This document shows, one piece after another, positions 46,338 through 56,529 of a stretch of DNA of 64,000 nucleotides. Both the position numbers and the translations under genes were made by a program. The DNA is taken from positions 124,429,296 through 124,493,295 of the forward strand of contig CM060692.1 in the NCBI GenBank assembly GCA_030686995.1. Direction: 5' to 3'. This DNA is from Artemisia argyi. Taxonomy: Eukaryota; Streptophyta; Magnoliopsida; Asterales; Asteraceae. How positions within the stretch are numbered: the first letter of the stretch is position 1; each line of letters opens with the position of its first letter. The notes beneath the pieces are model-generated. The model did no database searches, was not told the origin of the DNA, and worked only from the letters and a program-made list of their open reading frames with translations.

Positions 46338-48246
46338 CTACTTCAAAATCCCTTTTCCTTTATCTTTTGGATCTAACTCTTCAGATTCAGAAGAAGATTT
46401 AGATACTTGTTGTGCAGGCTCAGAAATATGTATACCTTTTGAAGGTCTATCCAAATTGAGCATTATCTGAGCTATAGTCTCATTATCACTTGCAGTATGC
46501 TCCTTGACTCCTTCTTGCTGAATGGGATTTGAAGAAGCAGCTTCATCTTCAAAAATCTTTGTAGAAGGTCCAGCTATAGAAGTTCCAATTCCATCAATAT
46601 CCATACCAGCAGTACCTTGCACATCTGTATCTTGCAAACCAGTACTTTGTGCAATAGTACTTTGAACATCTGCAGTATCTTCTAAATCAAATTCTTCTGT
46701 GTCTCCACTTTTGACAACAAAATTCTCATCTTCAAGATTAATTTTCTCTGTCTCATCACTTTTTTTTCCACCAATGTCTTCAAAATCAGTTTGTTGTTGA
46801 GCAATGTTCTCACCTTCATCAGTCTTTTTCTCTGGCCCAAAGTTTTCTTCAAGATAATTCCAAAGATGAGCATCTTCTGAATATTGAACCCCAGTATCAT
46901 CTTCATTCAAATTATCATCTTGATTCCTCCCCAATTTGAAAGATGATGACCTCCTGTGACTCCTCTTGGATTTAGAAGTTTTCTTTGCGGATTTAGACTT
47001 TTTCGTTTGGGATTGTTTCTTCTCTTTCACATAAAGCCGAAAATTCTTCACAAGTGGCTACACAAACTTCTTTAACCTTCTGAACTTCTTTCTTAAACTC
47101 TTGATTTCTGCAGTCTGATCAGCCATAGCTTTCTTCATCCTCTCTAACTCTTTATTCAAAGCATAATTATTCAAAGGACCTTCAAATCTCTCATCTCCTC
47201 CAGGTGTTTGAAACCTACCAGTGGGAGTATAATCATTGGGAGAAGGTACTGGAGTATGCTCTGAAGCAGTACCTTGTAAAGTAGTACTTTGTGGAGAAGT
47301 ATCTTCAGCAGAAATAGGTTTTTCCATAGAAACAGAAATTGAGGGAGTTCTTTCATTTGAGACATCAGGCTGAGGGGAAACAATAGGTGGTGTAGGTGTA
47401 TGTACTGATGCAGAATGCTCAGAATGATCAGATTTACTAGCATCATTAGAATTAGCAGAACCACTAGCATTATCAACATCATCCCTAACAGCCTGTGCTA
47501 CCTCTAACATGTAAGCATTGAGAGGTGTATTGTTACCAGAAAAAATAACTCCCTTGTGAGACATAAAGGTAAACACCTTAGGTGGCATCCTAATAGTAGG
47601 TACATAATCCTGAGGTTTTTGGATCCCATCAAGTGGATTCTCTAAGATAAGTTGAACAAATCTAGGATACATCAGAAAAGGTGATCCAGCCTTAATATGT
47701 GAGATCATACCATCAAGGATCATGTAGGAAAAGTCGAAGGATTGATTGGTAATTAGGCCAACTAATGTAGAAGCTATGGCATGTCCAAATTGATCCCAAT
47801 CAGTACTTTTTGGACTTAAGCAATGAAGTAAAACATGAATAAGATACTTCCAATGACGACTTACCATTGCTTTCTGAAAAGTAATCTTGTTCAAAGGTCC
47901 TTCATACCCAATATCTCTCAGTGCATCCCAAATATCTTGTTTAGCAAACAAAACAGAGCCTCCTTCATCTTCAAACAACAAAACCTCCCTGATTGTTGCT
48001 TCATTAAAACGAATAGCTCTCCCAGCAACTGTACCATGAATAACATCCTCTCCATCTTCAATCTCAGCCCTTGCCGTGGCCAAAACGCTTGTATCCAAGG
48101 TCCAATAATCTCTGGGTTTACTAAGAGTGAGTAATTGATGGTGGTTCCGGTGAGAAATCAATAATTCCATGAAATTCAATGTTCCTCTGCATTTTCTCAA
48201 GGTTTGTAATCATGTTGTGTTTGTTGATGGTTGGTCGGTGTGCCAT
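46338..48246 (-). pseudogene. Extra 3' ORF of element 5, N-terminal and middle parts
   Basis: The likely start is the minus-strand ATG at 48246 (MAHRPTINKHN). Two frameshifts around 48165 and 48080 separate it from the long frame 48200-47058; in the third frame between them one reads VNPEIIGPWIQAFW, the counterpart of VNPTIYVSYIKQFW in element 4. The long frame continues with EIEDGEDVIHGTVAGRAIRF, FLMYPRFVQLILENPLDG and a Ser/Pro-rich middle with a coiled-coil-like LNKELERMKKAMADQTAEI. The frame 47051-46338 is basic and then acidic. No membrane segment or signal peptide is seen. It is transcribed away from the antisense gene across a divergent spacer of about 560 bp. Confidence 0.72.
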
Positions 48247-48731
48247 TGTGATAAGGATTAGAGAGAAGAGTAGTAATCGTTGATGATTTTGGTGAATTTG
48301 ATGAATGAAAATGGCGAATGAATATGGGTGTATAAATAAGAAAAAGATATGAGTAAAAAGGGATAATATACAAAAAATCACGGTTAATTAATTATTTTAC
48401 CATTTTTTGGAAGTTATCTTCCCATATCTTTCGAAAGTTTGTTACCCACATTTGTGATCGTTGGAACAGTATCCTGACACGTCAGCGTAGTCTTCATATC
48501 ACCAAGCAGTACTTTCCATAGAATATGGAGCAGTACTTTCAGTTGTAAAACCAAACAGTACGTTGAACAAAGTACTTTCCAATCAAAATATCTTTAGTGT
48601 TGACTGTTTGACCAAAATATCTTTGAAATTCAACCCGAGGTAATTAATACCTTCCCAAATTAATTTCCAAAGCTACCAAGACAAGTAGAATTCAATGAAC
48701 TTCATTAATTACCCATATAACTTTCCTTGCC

Positions 48732-48738
48732 TATAAAA
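48732..48738 (+). promoter_or_regulatory. TATA box of the antisense gene in element 5
   Basis: TTGCCTATAAAAGTAAC lies 76 bp upstream of the ATG at 48808, on the strand opposite to gag and pol. The surrounding CCTATAAAA...CTTCCC string is shared with elements 3/4. A TATA-like CTTATTTATACACC on the other strand (about 48329-48343) could serve the extra ORF, which would make 48246-48808 a two-way promoter. Confidence 0.6.
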
Positions 48739-48807
48739 GTAACTTCCCACCATCATACTTCTTTCATCAACACTTGCAATATAGCCACAAAAACCCTAGT
48801 GATAAAC

Positions 48808-49251
48808 ATGAGTCACTTCTCATTGGTGTACATCTCTTCTGACTCAGATGGCTCCAAAAATTCAGAGATCAGCTACTATTCTGATACCTACTTTGAGGAT
48901 GATGCAAGATGGAGTGGGTACTTTCCTCCTGATGTAGCAACCTCATCAATGAGTGTAGCAATCTCTACCATTACTGATGCAGCAAGCACTACTAATCCAA
49001 AGCCCAAGAAGAAAAAGTATGTCCCTGCTTCTGGTTCATCTCTGGCTAATGAACTTCCACATGCTTTGACCCAAGCCCTCGAATCAGCCATAAAGAATAT
49101 GAAATGGCCTGCTCCAAGAAAAGAGAGACCTCCCAAACAAATTCTTGGCCTGGCTTGCCCAAGGAAGCAAGCTTCTTTTGATGACAAAAGAAAGACTGCT
49201 CAAAAGGGAAAGCAGATTTATCAGGGTAAAGGAAAAAGGCCAATGGAGTAG
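48808..49251 (+). CDS. Antisense gene of element 5 (147 residues, unknown function)
   Basis: This is an uninterrupted plus-strand frame, antisense to the element. The protein starts MSHFSLVYISSDSDGSKNSE, has an acidic, Ser/Tyr-rich first third, then a basic second half (NPKPKKKKYVP, WPAPRKERPPK, and a Lys/Gly/Gln-rich end ending RPME). No known domain is recognised. The basic clusters would suit nuclear targeting or nucleic-acid binding, which is inference. The open frame extends 27 codons further up, to an ATG at 48727, but that ATG precedes the TATA box, so the start at 48808 is preferred. The ISSDS start motif and position match the antisense ORFs of elements 3 and 4. AATAAAAATC at 49380-49389 may serve for polyadenylation. 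Confidence 0.6.
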   Translation: MSHFSLVYISSDSDGSKNSEISYYSDTYFEDDARWSGYFPPDVATSSMSVAISTITDAASTTNPKPKKKKYVPASGSSLANELPHALTQALESAIKNMKWPAPRKERPPKQILGLACPRKQASFDDKRKTAQKGKQIYQGKGKRPME

Positions 49252-49464
49252 GTTGTGTTGGGTAGGATAAGTAGGTGTGGTGGAGAATGCTTGTGGTAGT
49301 TGTCTTCGTTTCTTGTTTGTGTCTGTGTCATGGTTGACTGTTTCTGTTGGAAGAATGAATGTAACTCTTTGAACGTGATGAATAAAAATCTTTATCTTTT
49401 GAATGATACATGTAGCCTCCCCTTAACTAATGACTAACTACTAATGCCTCCCCTCAATAATAGC

Positions 49465-51362
49465 TTAGTTATTAATCATACCAATACTCACAACTAAAAA
49501 GGTAAATCTTGAAACATCAAAGCCCTTTATGAGTAGATCTGCTACATTGATAAGCCTATGCTCATAGCAGTCTCTAATAAAATGATGTCTGATTTGAATG
49601 TGCTTTGTTTTGGAATGATAGACTGGATTCCTCACAATACAAATGGTACTCTCATTATCAATGTTCATAGGAGTATTCTTGAAGTTGAATCCATAATCCA
49701 AAAGCTGATTTTGCAACCAAAGTACTTGTGCACAACAACTTGCAGCAGCTACATACTCTGCTTCTGTGGAAGATGTTGCTGCAATTGTTTGCTTTTTTCA
49801 TTGCCATTAGACTAATCTACTTCCAAGGTACTGACACCCTGCAGTTGTGGATCTTCTGTCATAGTTATCTCCAGCATAATCACTATCTGAAAAGGCTTGT
49901 AGATGAAAAGGGGACTCCTTAGGATACCATAATCCTAGCTTAGGTTGTTGCCTAAGGTACCTAAAAATCCTTTTGACAGCATTCAAATGTGATACCTTGG
50001 GCTGAACTTGATGTCTTGCACATAAACAAATAGCAAAAGTAATACCAGGCCTAGATGCAGTTAAGTACATTAGACATCCAATCATAGACCTGTATAATTT
50101 GACATCAACATCTTCTCCTTCTTCATCTTTTCCCAAAGGCTTATTAGTATCAACAGGTGTAGAAGCTGGCTTGACAGTTGTGAGTTGAATCTCTTAAGAA
50201 TGTCTGAAACATACTTATCTTGACTTATAAAGAGTCCACTGCTTGATTGTTGCACTTGAAGGCCCAAGAAGAATGTTAATTCTCCCATTGAACTCATTTG
50301 AAATTCTTTTTGCATAAGATTTTCAAATTCCTTCACCATAGATTGCTTAGTAGCACCAAAAATAATATCATCAACATAAACTTGGACAAGCATGATATCT
50401 TTCTTATCTCTTTTGATGAACAAAGTCTTGTCAATAGATCCTCCCCTATAACCATGTTGTAATAGGAAATTTAAGAGTCTTTCATACCATGCTCTTGGAG
50501 CTTGATGAAGGCCATACAGAGCCTCGATAACCTTGTAGACTTTGTTTGGATGTGCAGGATCTTCAAAACCAGGAGGTTGTTTGACATAAACTTCTTCTGT
50601 GATAGTGCTATATAGAAAAGCACTTTTAATATCCATTTGATATACAGGAAATCCCATATAAGATGCAAAAGCCAAAAATAGCCTTATGGCTTCAATCATT
50701 GCCACAGGAGCAAAGACTTCATCATAGTCTACTCCTTCTTCCTGTCTATATCCTTGAGCTACTAACCTTGCTTTCTTCTTAATTACATTCCCTCTTTCAT
50801 CTCTTTTTACCCTGAAGACCCATTTTGTTCCAATTAGTCTCTTACCATCAGGTAAATCACATAATACCCATACTTCTTGAAGTTTAAACTGTAAGAGTTC
50901 TTCTTGCATAGCTTCAACCCAACTCTCCTTGGCTAATGCTTGTTTTATAGTCTTAGGTTCTTCTTGAGATAGAAAGCAAGCAAATAAATACAATTTCTGA
51001 TCATGGTGATTCACCCTGTTTTGCTTGTAAATAAAGCTAAGTAAAGAAGTATGTTGTTGAGACATATTCTTAGCTTTAGTTCGTGTGTGCACTCCTGAAT
51101 CTGAGGGTCCAATTATCTTGCTGACAGGATGATCTTTCTGAATTCTTAGTGTAGGAGTTGGTGAGACTTCAAGATTATCTTCCAAATTAGTGAAATCAGG
51201 ATCTTTATTAGAATCTGAGAAAATGCCTTCTTGTTCCAATTCATCATGAGTATCTTCTAAGGCAGGCATGTTTGGATCATTCAAATCATCAGCATTGATC
51301 CAATTTGAAGTATCTAAAGGTTGAAAAGTACTTTCAATTGGATCAGCAGTACTTTGGGGCAA
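49465..51362 (-). pseudogene. Reverse transcriptase and RNase H of element 5
   Basis: The minus-strand frame 51362-50082 starts in the linker, then contains LIGTKWVFRVKRDERGN, ARLVAQGYRQEEGVDYDEVF, YQMDIKSAFLYS (motif A intact), LYGLHQAPRAWYERLL and VYVDDIIFGAT (catalytic YVDD intact), then FFLGLQVQ. A frameshift near 50190 leads to 50136-49807 (FSDSDYAGDNYDRRSTTAG). A stop and frame change near 49800 lead to 49716-49465 (NESTICIVRNPVYHSKTKHI, IRHHFIRD). The reverse transcriptase domain itself is intact, and RNase H is broken in two places. Confidence 0.88.
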
Positions 51363-51680
51363 GGTATTGTCAGTGCCTTAAGCCTTCTTCTTTTCTTCTT
51401 CAAAAGCTCTCCTTTGATCATCTTCATAGGACTTAGCCATTGTTTCTTGAATAAGCATCCTATTAAGTACATCTTGGATGGCTTGGTCTTCATCGGATAC
51501 TGTGGTCTTCGGTGGAGCAGTACTTTGAGGATCAACAGTACTTTGAGGTTCAACAGTACTTTTAGGCTCAGTAGTACTTTGCTTCTCATCATTGACTGCA
51601 TCATTAGTCTTATCTTCAGATCTTAAATTAACATCACGAACAATGTACTATGTTGCTTCTGCAGTGGGAACAACTTGATT
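51363..51680 (-). pseudogene. Integrase-to-reverse-transcriptase linker of element 5
   Basis: This low-complexity stretch in shifted frames includes four closely spaced copies of the CAGTACTTTG-type motif at about 51508-51570, read on the minus strand as Ser/Thr or Val/Leu-rich repeats depending on frame. Stops near 51643 and 51380 break it. It has no domain. Confidence 0.65.
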
Positions 51681-53090
51681 TTATTCCCTAACAGGTACAT
51701 AATTCATGGATGAAGCCATTAAATCAAGATCAAACATCCAATCAGGACCTTTACCTTTATGATTTTCTTGCTCTTCTAGAAATTCAACATTAAGACATTC
51801 TTGAACCTTCTTTGTAGCCCTGTTGTACACTCTGAATCCTTTGCTATTGTTACAATATCCCAGCAAGTATCCTTCATCTGACTTCCCATCAAATTTTCCC
51901 AAATTATAAGTAGTGTTCAAAATAGTCAAGGGACATCCAAAAGGTTTCATAAACATGATGCTAGGTTTCTTTCCCATGATTAACTCATAAGGTGTCTTCA
52001 TTCGAGGTTTTGTCACTGATACTCTGTTCAACACATAACAAGCAACACTTACAGCTTCAGCCCAGAATGAAACAGGTAATTGGGAATCTGCAAGCATTGT
52101 CCTTGCTGCTTCTATCAAAGTTCTATTCTTTCTTTCTGCAACTCCATTTTGCTTTGGAGTTCTGGCAATACTGAATTCTCTTTTAATTCCTTTCTTGGCA
52201 CAAAAGTCATCCATTAGCTGATTCTTGAACTCAGTCCCATTATCACATCTAATGCCTCTAACCTTGAGTCTTAACTGATTTTCAAGTGCTATTATAAGAT
52301 CATGAATAGCATCAAAAGTTTCATCTTTTAAACATAAGAAAAAGACCCAACTAAATCTGCTATAGTCATCTGTCACAACCAAACAGTACTTCTTCTTGTT
52401 CAAACTAACAACTAAAACAGGTCCAAACAGATCCATATGCAGCAATTCCAAAGGCTCTCTAATGGTTTTCTCTTCAATCTTCTTACAGGAAGCCTTGTGT
52501 TGTTTACCCTTTTTGCAAGCAAGACATGAGTGATCATTCTTGAATGTTTTAGAAGGTAAACCTCTAACTAAATTTCCTTTGACCAGCTTGTCTATGTTTT
52601 TGAAATTCACATGTCCTAATCTTCTGTGCCATTGATGTGCTTCCTCCATTGTTGCCCTTGCAATCAAGCATGTTGCTCTTTCAGCAAAATTGATGTTATT
52701 CAAGTCTATGCTATACACATCATTAGTTCTTGGTGCTCTCAGCATCACCAAGTTTCTATCTTCTAACTTAAACTTAGGAGAGAGTATAAGACATTCTGTG
52801 CCAAAGAATAACACAGGATACTTCTTATCACAAATCTGAGAGACTGACAAAAGATTGAATTTAAGCTCCTTCACATATCTAACATTCTCAAAATCAATGT
52901 TTCCAGCCTTGATAGTTCCTTTGCCAGTGATTCTTCCTCCATCAGGATCATTCCCAAATGCAACTTTTCCTCCAAAATAAGCTTTAAAATCTGACAAGAG
53001 CTCCTTTTCTCCTGTCATACTCCTAGAGCAACCAATATCAACAATAAGATGATCTTTAAGCTCCTTTTCTGGGTTGCCCTGCATACACAT
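51681..53090 (-). CDS. Protease and integrase of element 5
   Basis: The 469-codon uninterrupted minus-strand frame begins with protease: LIVDIGCSRSMTGEKELL, where the usual D-S-G is D-I-G, probably disabling it. Then come the zinc domain (HQWHRRLGH and CLACKKGKQH), and an integrase core with LLHMDLFGPV, IRCDNGTEFKN and NGVAERKNRT, so the D, D, E residues are present. It ends KPFGCPLTILNTTYNLGKF, GYLLGYCNNSKGFRVYN and KGKGPDWMFDLDLM. Integrase appears complete. The frame begins downstream of the gag stop in a different frame from gag, with a possible splice acceptor between them (53079-53102). Confidence 0.88.
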   Translation of the reverse strand: MCMQGNPEKELKDHLIVDIGCSRSMTGEKELLSDFKAYFGGKVAFGNDPDGGRITGKGTIKAGNIDFENVRYVKELKFNLLSVSQICDKKYPVLFFGTECLILSPKFKLEDRNLVMLRAPRTNDVYSIDLNNINFAERATCLIARATMEEAHQWHRRLGHVNFKNIDKLVKGNLVRGLPSKTFKNDHSCLACKKGKQHKASCKKIEEKTIREPLELLHMDLFGPVLVVSLNKKKYCLVVTDDYSRFSWVFFLCLKDETFDAIHDLIIALENQLRLKVRGIRCDNGTEFKNQLMDDFCAKKGIKREFSIARTPKQNGVAERKNRTLIEAARTMLADSQLPVSFWAEAVSVACYVLNRVSVTKPRMKTPYELIMGKKPSIMFMKPFGCPLTILNTTYNLGKFDGKSDEGYLLGYCNNSKGFRVYNRATKKVQECLNVEFLEEQENHKGKGPDWMFDLDLMASSMNYVPVRE

Positions 53091-53102
53091 GAAAAAGGTT
53101 AG
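53079..53102 (-). promoter_or_regulatory. Gag stop / possible 3' splice site in element 5
   Basis: The minus strand reads CTAACCTTTTTCATGTGTAT then GCAG and GG. CTAAC matches the plant branch-point consensus and contains the gag stop TAA. A pyrimidine-rich stretch and AG follow, and protease coding begins just after. Element 4 has the same layout at 63330-63354. Splicing is inferred, not shown. Confidence 0.4.
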
Positions 53103-55897
53103 TTTCTTTTAGGAACCCAAGCCATTACTAATTTGTGATCCCCTTGTGGAGTGACATACTCAAATTCTTTGAGTATGTAATCACGACTTTCTTTAAAAAC
53201 ATGGTCAAGAACTAATGTATTTGTTTCCAAAACTTTTGGTTCATTCTTATCAATATTCCCTTTTTCACCCTTATCCTCTGAAAGTACTGGTTCTTCCCCA
53301 GTAGTACTTTTTTTCTTAACCCATTTAGTTGTAACTTTTGGAGTTGGGTTTTGTGTTCTAGCATCTTTTCTTGTGTTGTAAGGCCTTCTAGGTTTGTAGT
53401 AGTTGAATCTCCTAGGTCTTACACTTGAGTTTTTGCTACCAACACCTTGGTTAGGGGACTTTCTATCAGTACTTTGAGAAGGTACTGTGGGTTTGGAGAA
53501 TGGTCTTTTATGATGAGGGTACCTATAGTCTTTTGAGAAATTACTGTGGTTAACCCTATTTGTGTAATTCCAAACTGGTTTGTTATCCCTTGGCTTATTC
53601 TCTATGTGACTTTGATTTGTAGATCTGGTCTTTGGGTATTTGCTTAAGTATTCTGAGTGATAATCACAGTCCTTAATCAAATGGTGAGGACTATAACATA
53701 CATAACAGACCTTTGGAAATATTTTCTTGGAGGCACTGCTGAGTGATCAGCAGTACTTTGAGAAGTGTTTGAAGGTACTGCTTGTTTTGAAAACTTTTTC
53801 TCATCAAACCTAGGTGCTTCAACAGATTCTCCTAAAGGCTCAGGATTTGATTGACCTTTAAGCTTTTTCCTACACTCTAGGTTATCTACCCCATAACAAG
53901 AGACATCTGTCCTAGGTGGTTGAAAACTTCCTGGAGGATTAGGAACTGCATTGTATCCCTTGTTATTCTTATATTCAAGAGGTGTTGGACTAGGGGATTC
54001 CTCATCACTAGAAGTGTTTTCATCCAAACTTATGAATTCTTCATCACTAGTTGAGGTATCTACTATAAGATTTAGTTCCTTACTCTTAAATGGAATACCT
54101 TCTGTGCTATCATTATCATAACCTAGGCCATTTTTAATGTTTGATGTTCTTTGTTTTTCAACAAATTGAACATGTGACAGACCTGATTCATTCCAAATAG
54201 CAAGTTTTTCTAACAACTTATTCCTCTCATTAGTAACTTTCTCTAGTTCAGACACCTTACGTCCTAGTTTCCATTAACTCAACTTTACTTGGTACTCTTG
54301 TTGCTTATATCTTTCAGCCCATGCTACTTCATTGTTTTCATGAATTATTATTTTGTCTTCCATTGACTCTAAAGTCAATTGGTAGCCAGCTATCTCAGAC
54401 CTAGCCCTTTGAAATTTATCTCTTTCAGTTACATATTCACTAAGTAACTTTTGATACGTATCATTACACTTAGAGCATACCTCAGAGATAGTGGATGAAC
54501 TTGGAGAAGTAGCTACCATAGCAAGCTGAACAAGATCTTCTTCAAATTCCATGCTCCAATCAAAGCTTCCTAGACCATCTCTTGACTCCAAAAGCAACAT
54601 ATCCAGGTTCTTCATCAAAAGCTGTGCTCCAATCTTCCTATGCAACCATTGAATAGGTTACAGGTTCATCATCAAACTCATTGGACCAATCAATCTCTGA
54701 TAGATTTTCTTGAGCAACCAAAGCTTTTGGTTTTGGTTCAGTAATAGGAACCTCTTTTCTTTCAATCTTGGGCTGTTCAATCATTTTGTTTGCTTGATAC
54801 TTTACAAATTTGCATTCCCTTGCAAAGTGACCAGTCATTCGACAATTGAAGCACTCAATTTTGGACTTATCAAATGTTATTCCCTGCTTAGCTGTGAAAT
54901 TAATACCTCTTCCTGTTTTATTCATAAATTTTTTGATCCTTGTAGTGATCATGGCAACTTGCCATCTGATATCAATCTTTTCCATAGCATCATCATCAAT
55001 TTGCAAGACATCTTCTTGATATGTTACAGGTAGAGTTGCTTGTTGAGCAAAGAATGAACATAGAACATCATCTGAAGTGGAGGTGTTTGATGGATATGAA
55101 GTGGTAGTGACCATAGTTATACATGGAAGTTGAGTTTCAGTCACAGTACTTTGGACAGGATAAGCAGTACCTTTATTGGAAGTACTGCTTCTGTTTTCAG
55201 AAGATACAAAAGCAATGTTTTGGGGTTTCTGATGTGTGCTTGAACCTGTAGTATCATTCATCTCATGCTCATACACCTTCAGATTGTTGTAAAGATCATC
55301 AAAGTCCATTGTGTCCAAACCTGTTTGTCCTCTGATCATAGTAGCAACTACATGCCATGCGGATGGTAAGCTTCTCAAGAACTTCAAGTTAGCATTTTCC
55401 ACTGATGCTTCAGCTCCATATAGTTCTAGTATACTCAGAAGATTTTGCAATCTTTCATAAGCAGAATCAAGACATTCTCTTTCACCAACAGTGAAAGTTT
55501 CAAATTGTTACTTCAACAAGTTCCTGTGCATCTTCTTGGAAGCATCATTACCTCCAAACTTTTTCTTAATTGCAGCCCATAATTGTTTTGCATCCTGAGC
55601 ATCATGAAACTTCAATAGATGTCCATCAGGAATAGCAGACAGTAATATGTTGAGAGCTTTGTCTTGATTTCTCTTTGTAGCAGTTGGGATGGTTGGTTTA
55701 GGTGGTTTAGGTTGTCCTGGGAGCTCTACTGGTTCATCAAGTACCATATTTCCATTGACAATCACGTCCCATAAAGCATGGTCTGTGATGAAAATGTACT
55801 GCCTCATCTCCATGGCCCATAAATCATATTCTCCCTTCTTGACAATAGGAATTCTAACAGCAGTGATGGATGGAGCAGGTGCAGCCTCTGTCGACAT
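53099..55897 (-). pseudogene. Gag of element 5
   Basis: Minus-strand start at 55897 (MSTEAAPAPSITAVRIPIVK). The first frame has YDLWAMEMRQYIF and LLSAIPDGHLLKF and ends at a TAA after RNLLK (55508-55510). It resumes with FETFTVGERECLDSAYE and LRSLPSAWHVVATMIRGQTG, the usual copia Gag (UBN2) features. The first zinc knuckle IECFNCRMTGHFAREC is intact. Frameshifts or stops near 54640 and 54260 separate a helical middle region. The second knuckle (VCYVCYSPHHLIKDC) lies across a frameshift near 53690. The C-terminal end is [19 protein letters not shown] before TAA. The first stop alone would give only a 129-residue product. Confidence 0.83.
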
Positions 55898-55961
55898 CTT
55901 GAAGGGTATGTAGTAGAATCGGTTTAAAAGATTATCTTCTTAATCAGAGTTTCAAACACAA

Positions 55962-55973
55962 GCTCTGATACCA
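55962..55973 (-). promoter_or_regulatory. Primer-binding site of element 5
   Basis: The minus strand reads TGGTATCAGAGC, two bases inside the 5' LTR. It is an exact initiator tRNA-Met site. Confidence 0.92.
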
Positions 55974-55975
55974 CT

Positions 55976-56524
55976 TGTTGGATCGATATACTATGATCAA
56001 ACTACTTTGTAGCTTGTAAGGTTTTTAACAATATTGAATAAACTCAACACTATTAATATTGAAACACTGTTTTTACCTTGTAAACTGTGCGGAATCTACT
56101 AACACAAAGCCTAAGAAGAACTTTTATATTAAACCAAACTTGAACCTGCTTTGTTACACAGATTCACTAACAATCCCTAACTTGACTAATATCGACTTCT
56201 CTAACCTATATTTTTAACACACAAAAACTCATTTTGACTAATACCTCTTAAGGCTCCTTTTATAGACACAAGGATATCCTTAAGTCGGTTTACAATACTT
56301 GAATGACAAGTAATTATCCATAACTAATTCTAGAATATTCATACAATATTACATAATAATTCTTTAATCAATATTGCACTTAAGTCCTTATTCTCTTCGA
56401 AGTACTTTGAATAATCTTCAATCTGTAACAGTACTTTGACCATGTTTGAGTTTGATCTTCAAGCAGCACTTTGACACATCAGTACTTTGAAATATAGAAG
56501 TACCTTGATCTTTATATCCCAACA
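55976..56524 (-). repeat. 5' LTR of element 5 (549 bp)
   Basis: It runs from TGTTGGATCG to TATCCCAACA on the plus strand, pairs with 43897-44445 and is followed by the second AATTT duplication. It holds three CAGTACTTTG-type motifs near 56400-56490. Confidence 0.93.
56258..56266 (-). promoter_or_regulatory. LTR TATA box of element 5
   Basis: The minus strand reads GTCTATAAAAGGAGCC about 260 bp into the LTR. This is the likely core promoter of the genomic RNA and is conserved in the 3' LTR. Confidence 0.7.
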
Positions 56525-56529
56525 AATTT

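Larger units (their letters stand above)
43897..56524 (-). mobile_element. Element 5: second SIRE-type family, 12.6 kb, TSD AATTT
   Basis: AATTT flanks it on both sides (43892-43896, 56525-56529). The empty target is readable in element 3 at 21881-21885. Both LTRs are 549 bp and differ at about 30 positions by eye (about 5%). On the minus strand: primer site, gag 55897-53099, protease and integrase 53090-51681, linker, reverse transcriptase and RNase H 51362-49465, antisense gene 48808-49251, extra ORF 48246 to about 45350, polypurine tract, LTR. It is clearly a different family from elements 3/4: the proteins align but are diverged and the LTRs differ. A protease lesion and stops in gag and the extra ORF make it defective. 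Confidence 0.93.

Noticed and set aside
54710..55033. 107-codon plus-strand ORF opposite gag of element 5
   Set aside because: It lies opposite the conserved zinc-knuckle region and has no promoter-like sequence or equivalent in elements 3/4, unlike the antisense gene at 48808-49251.
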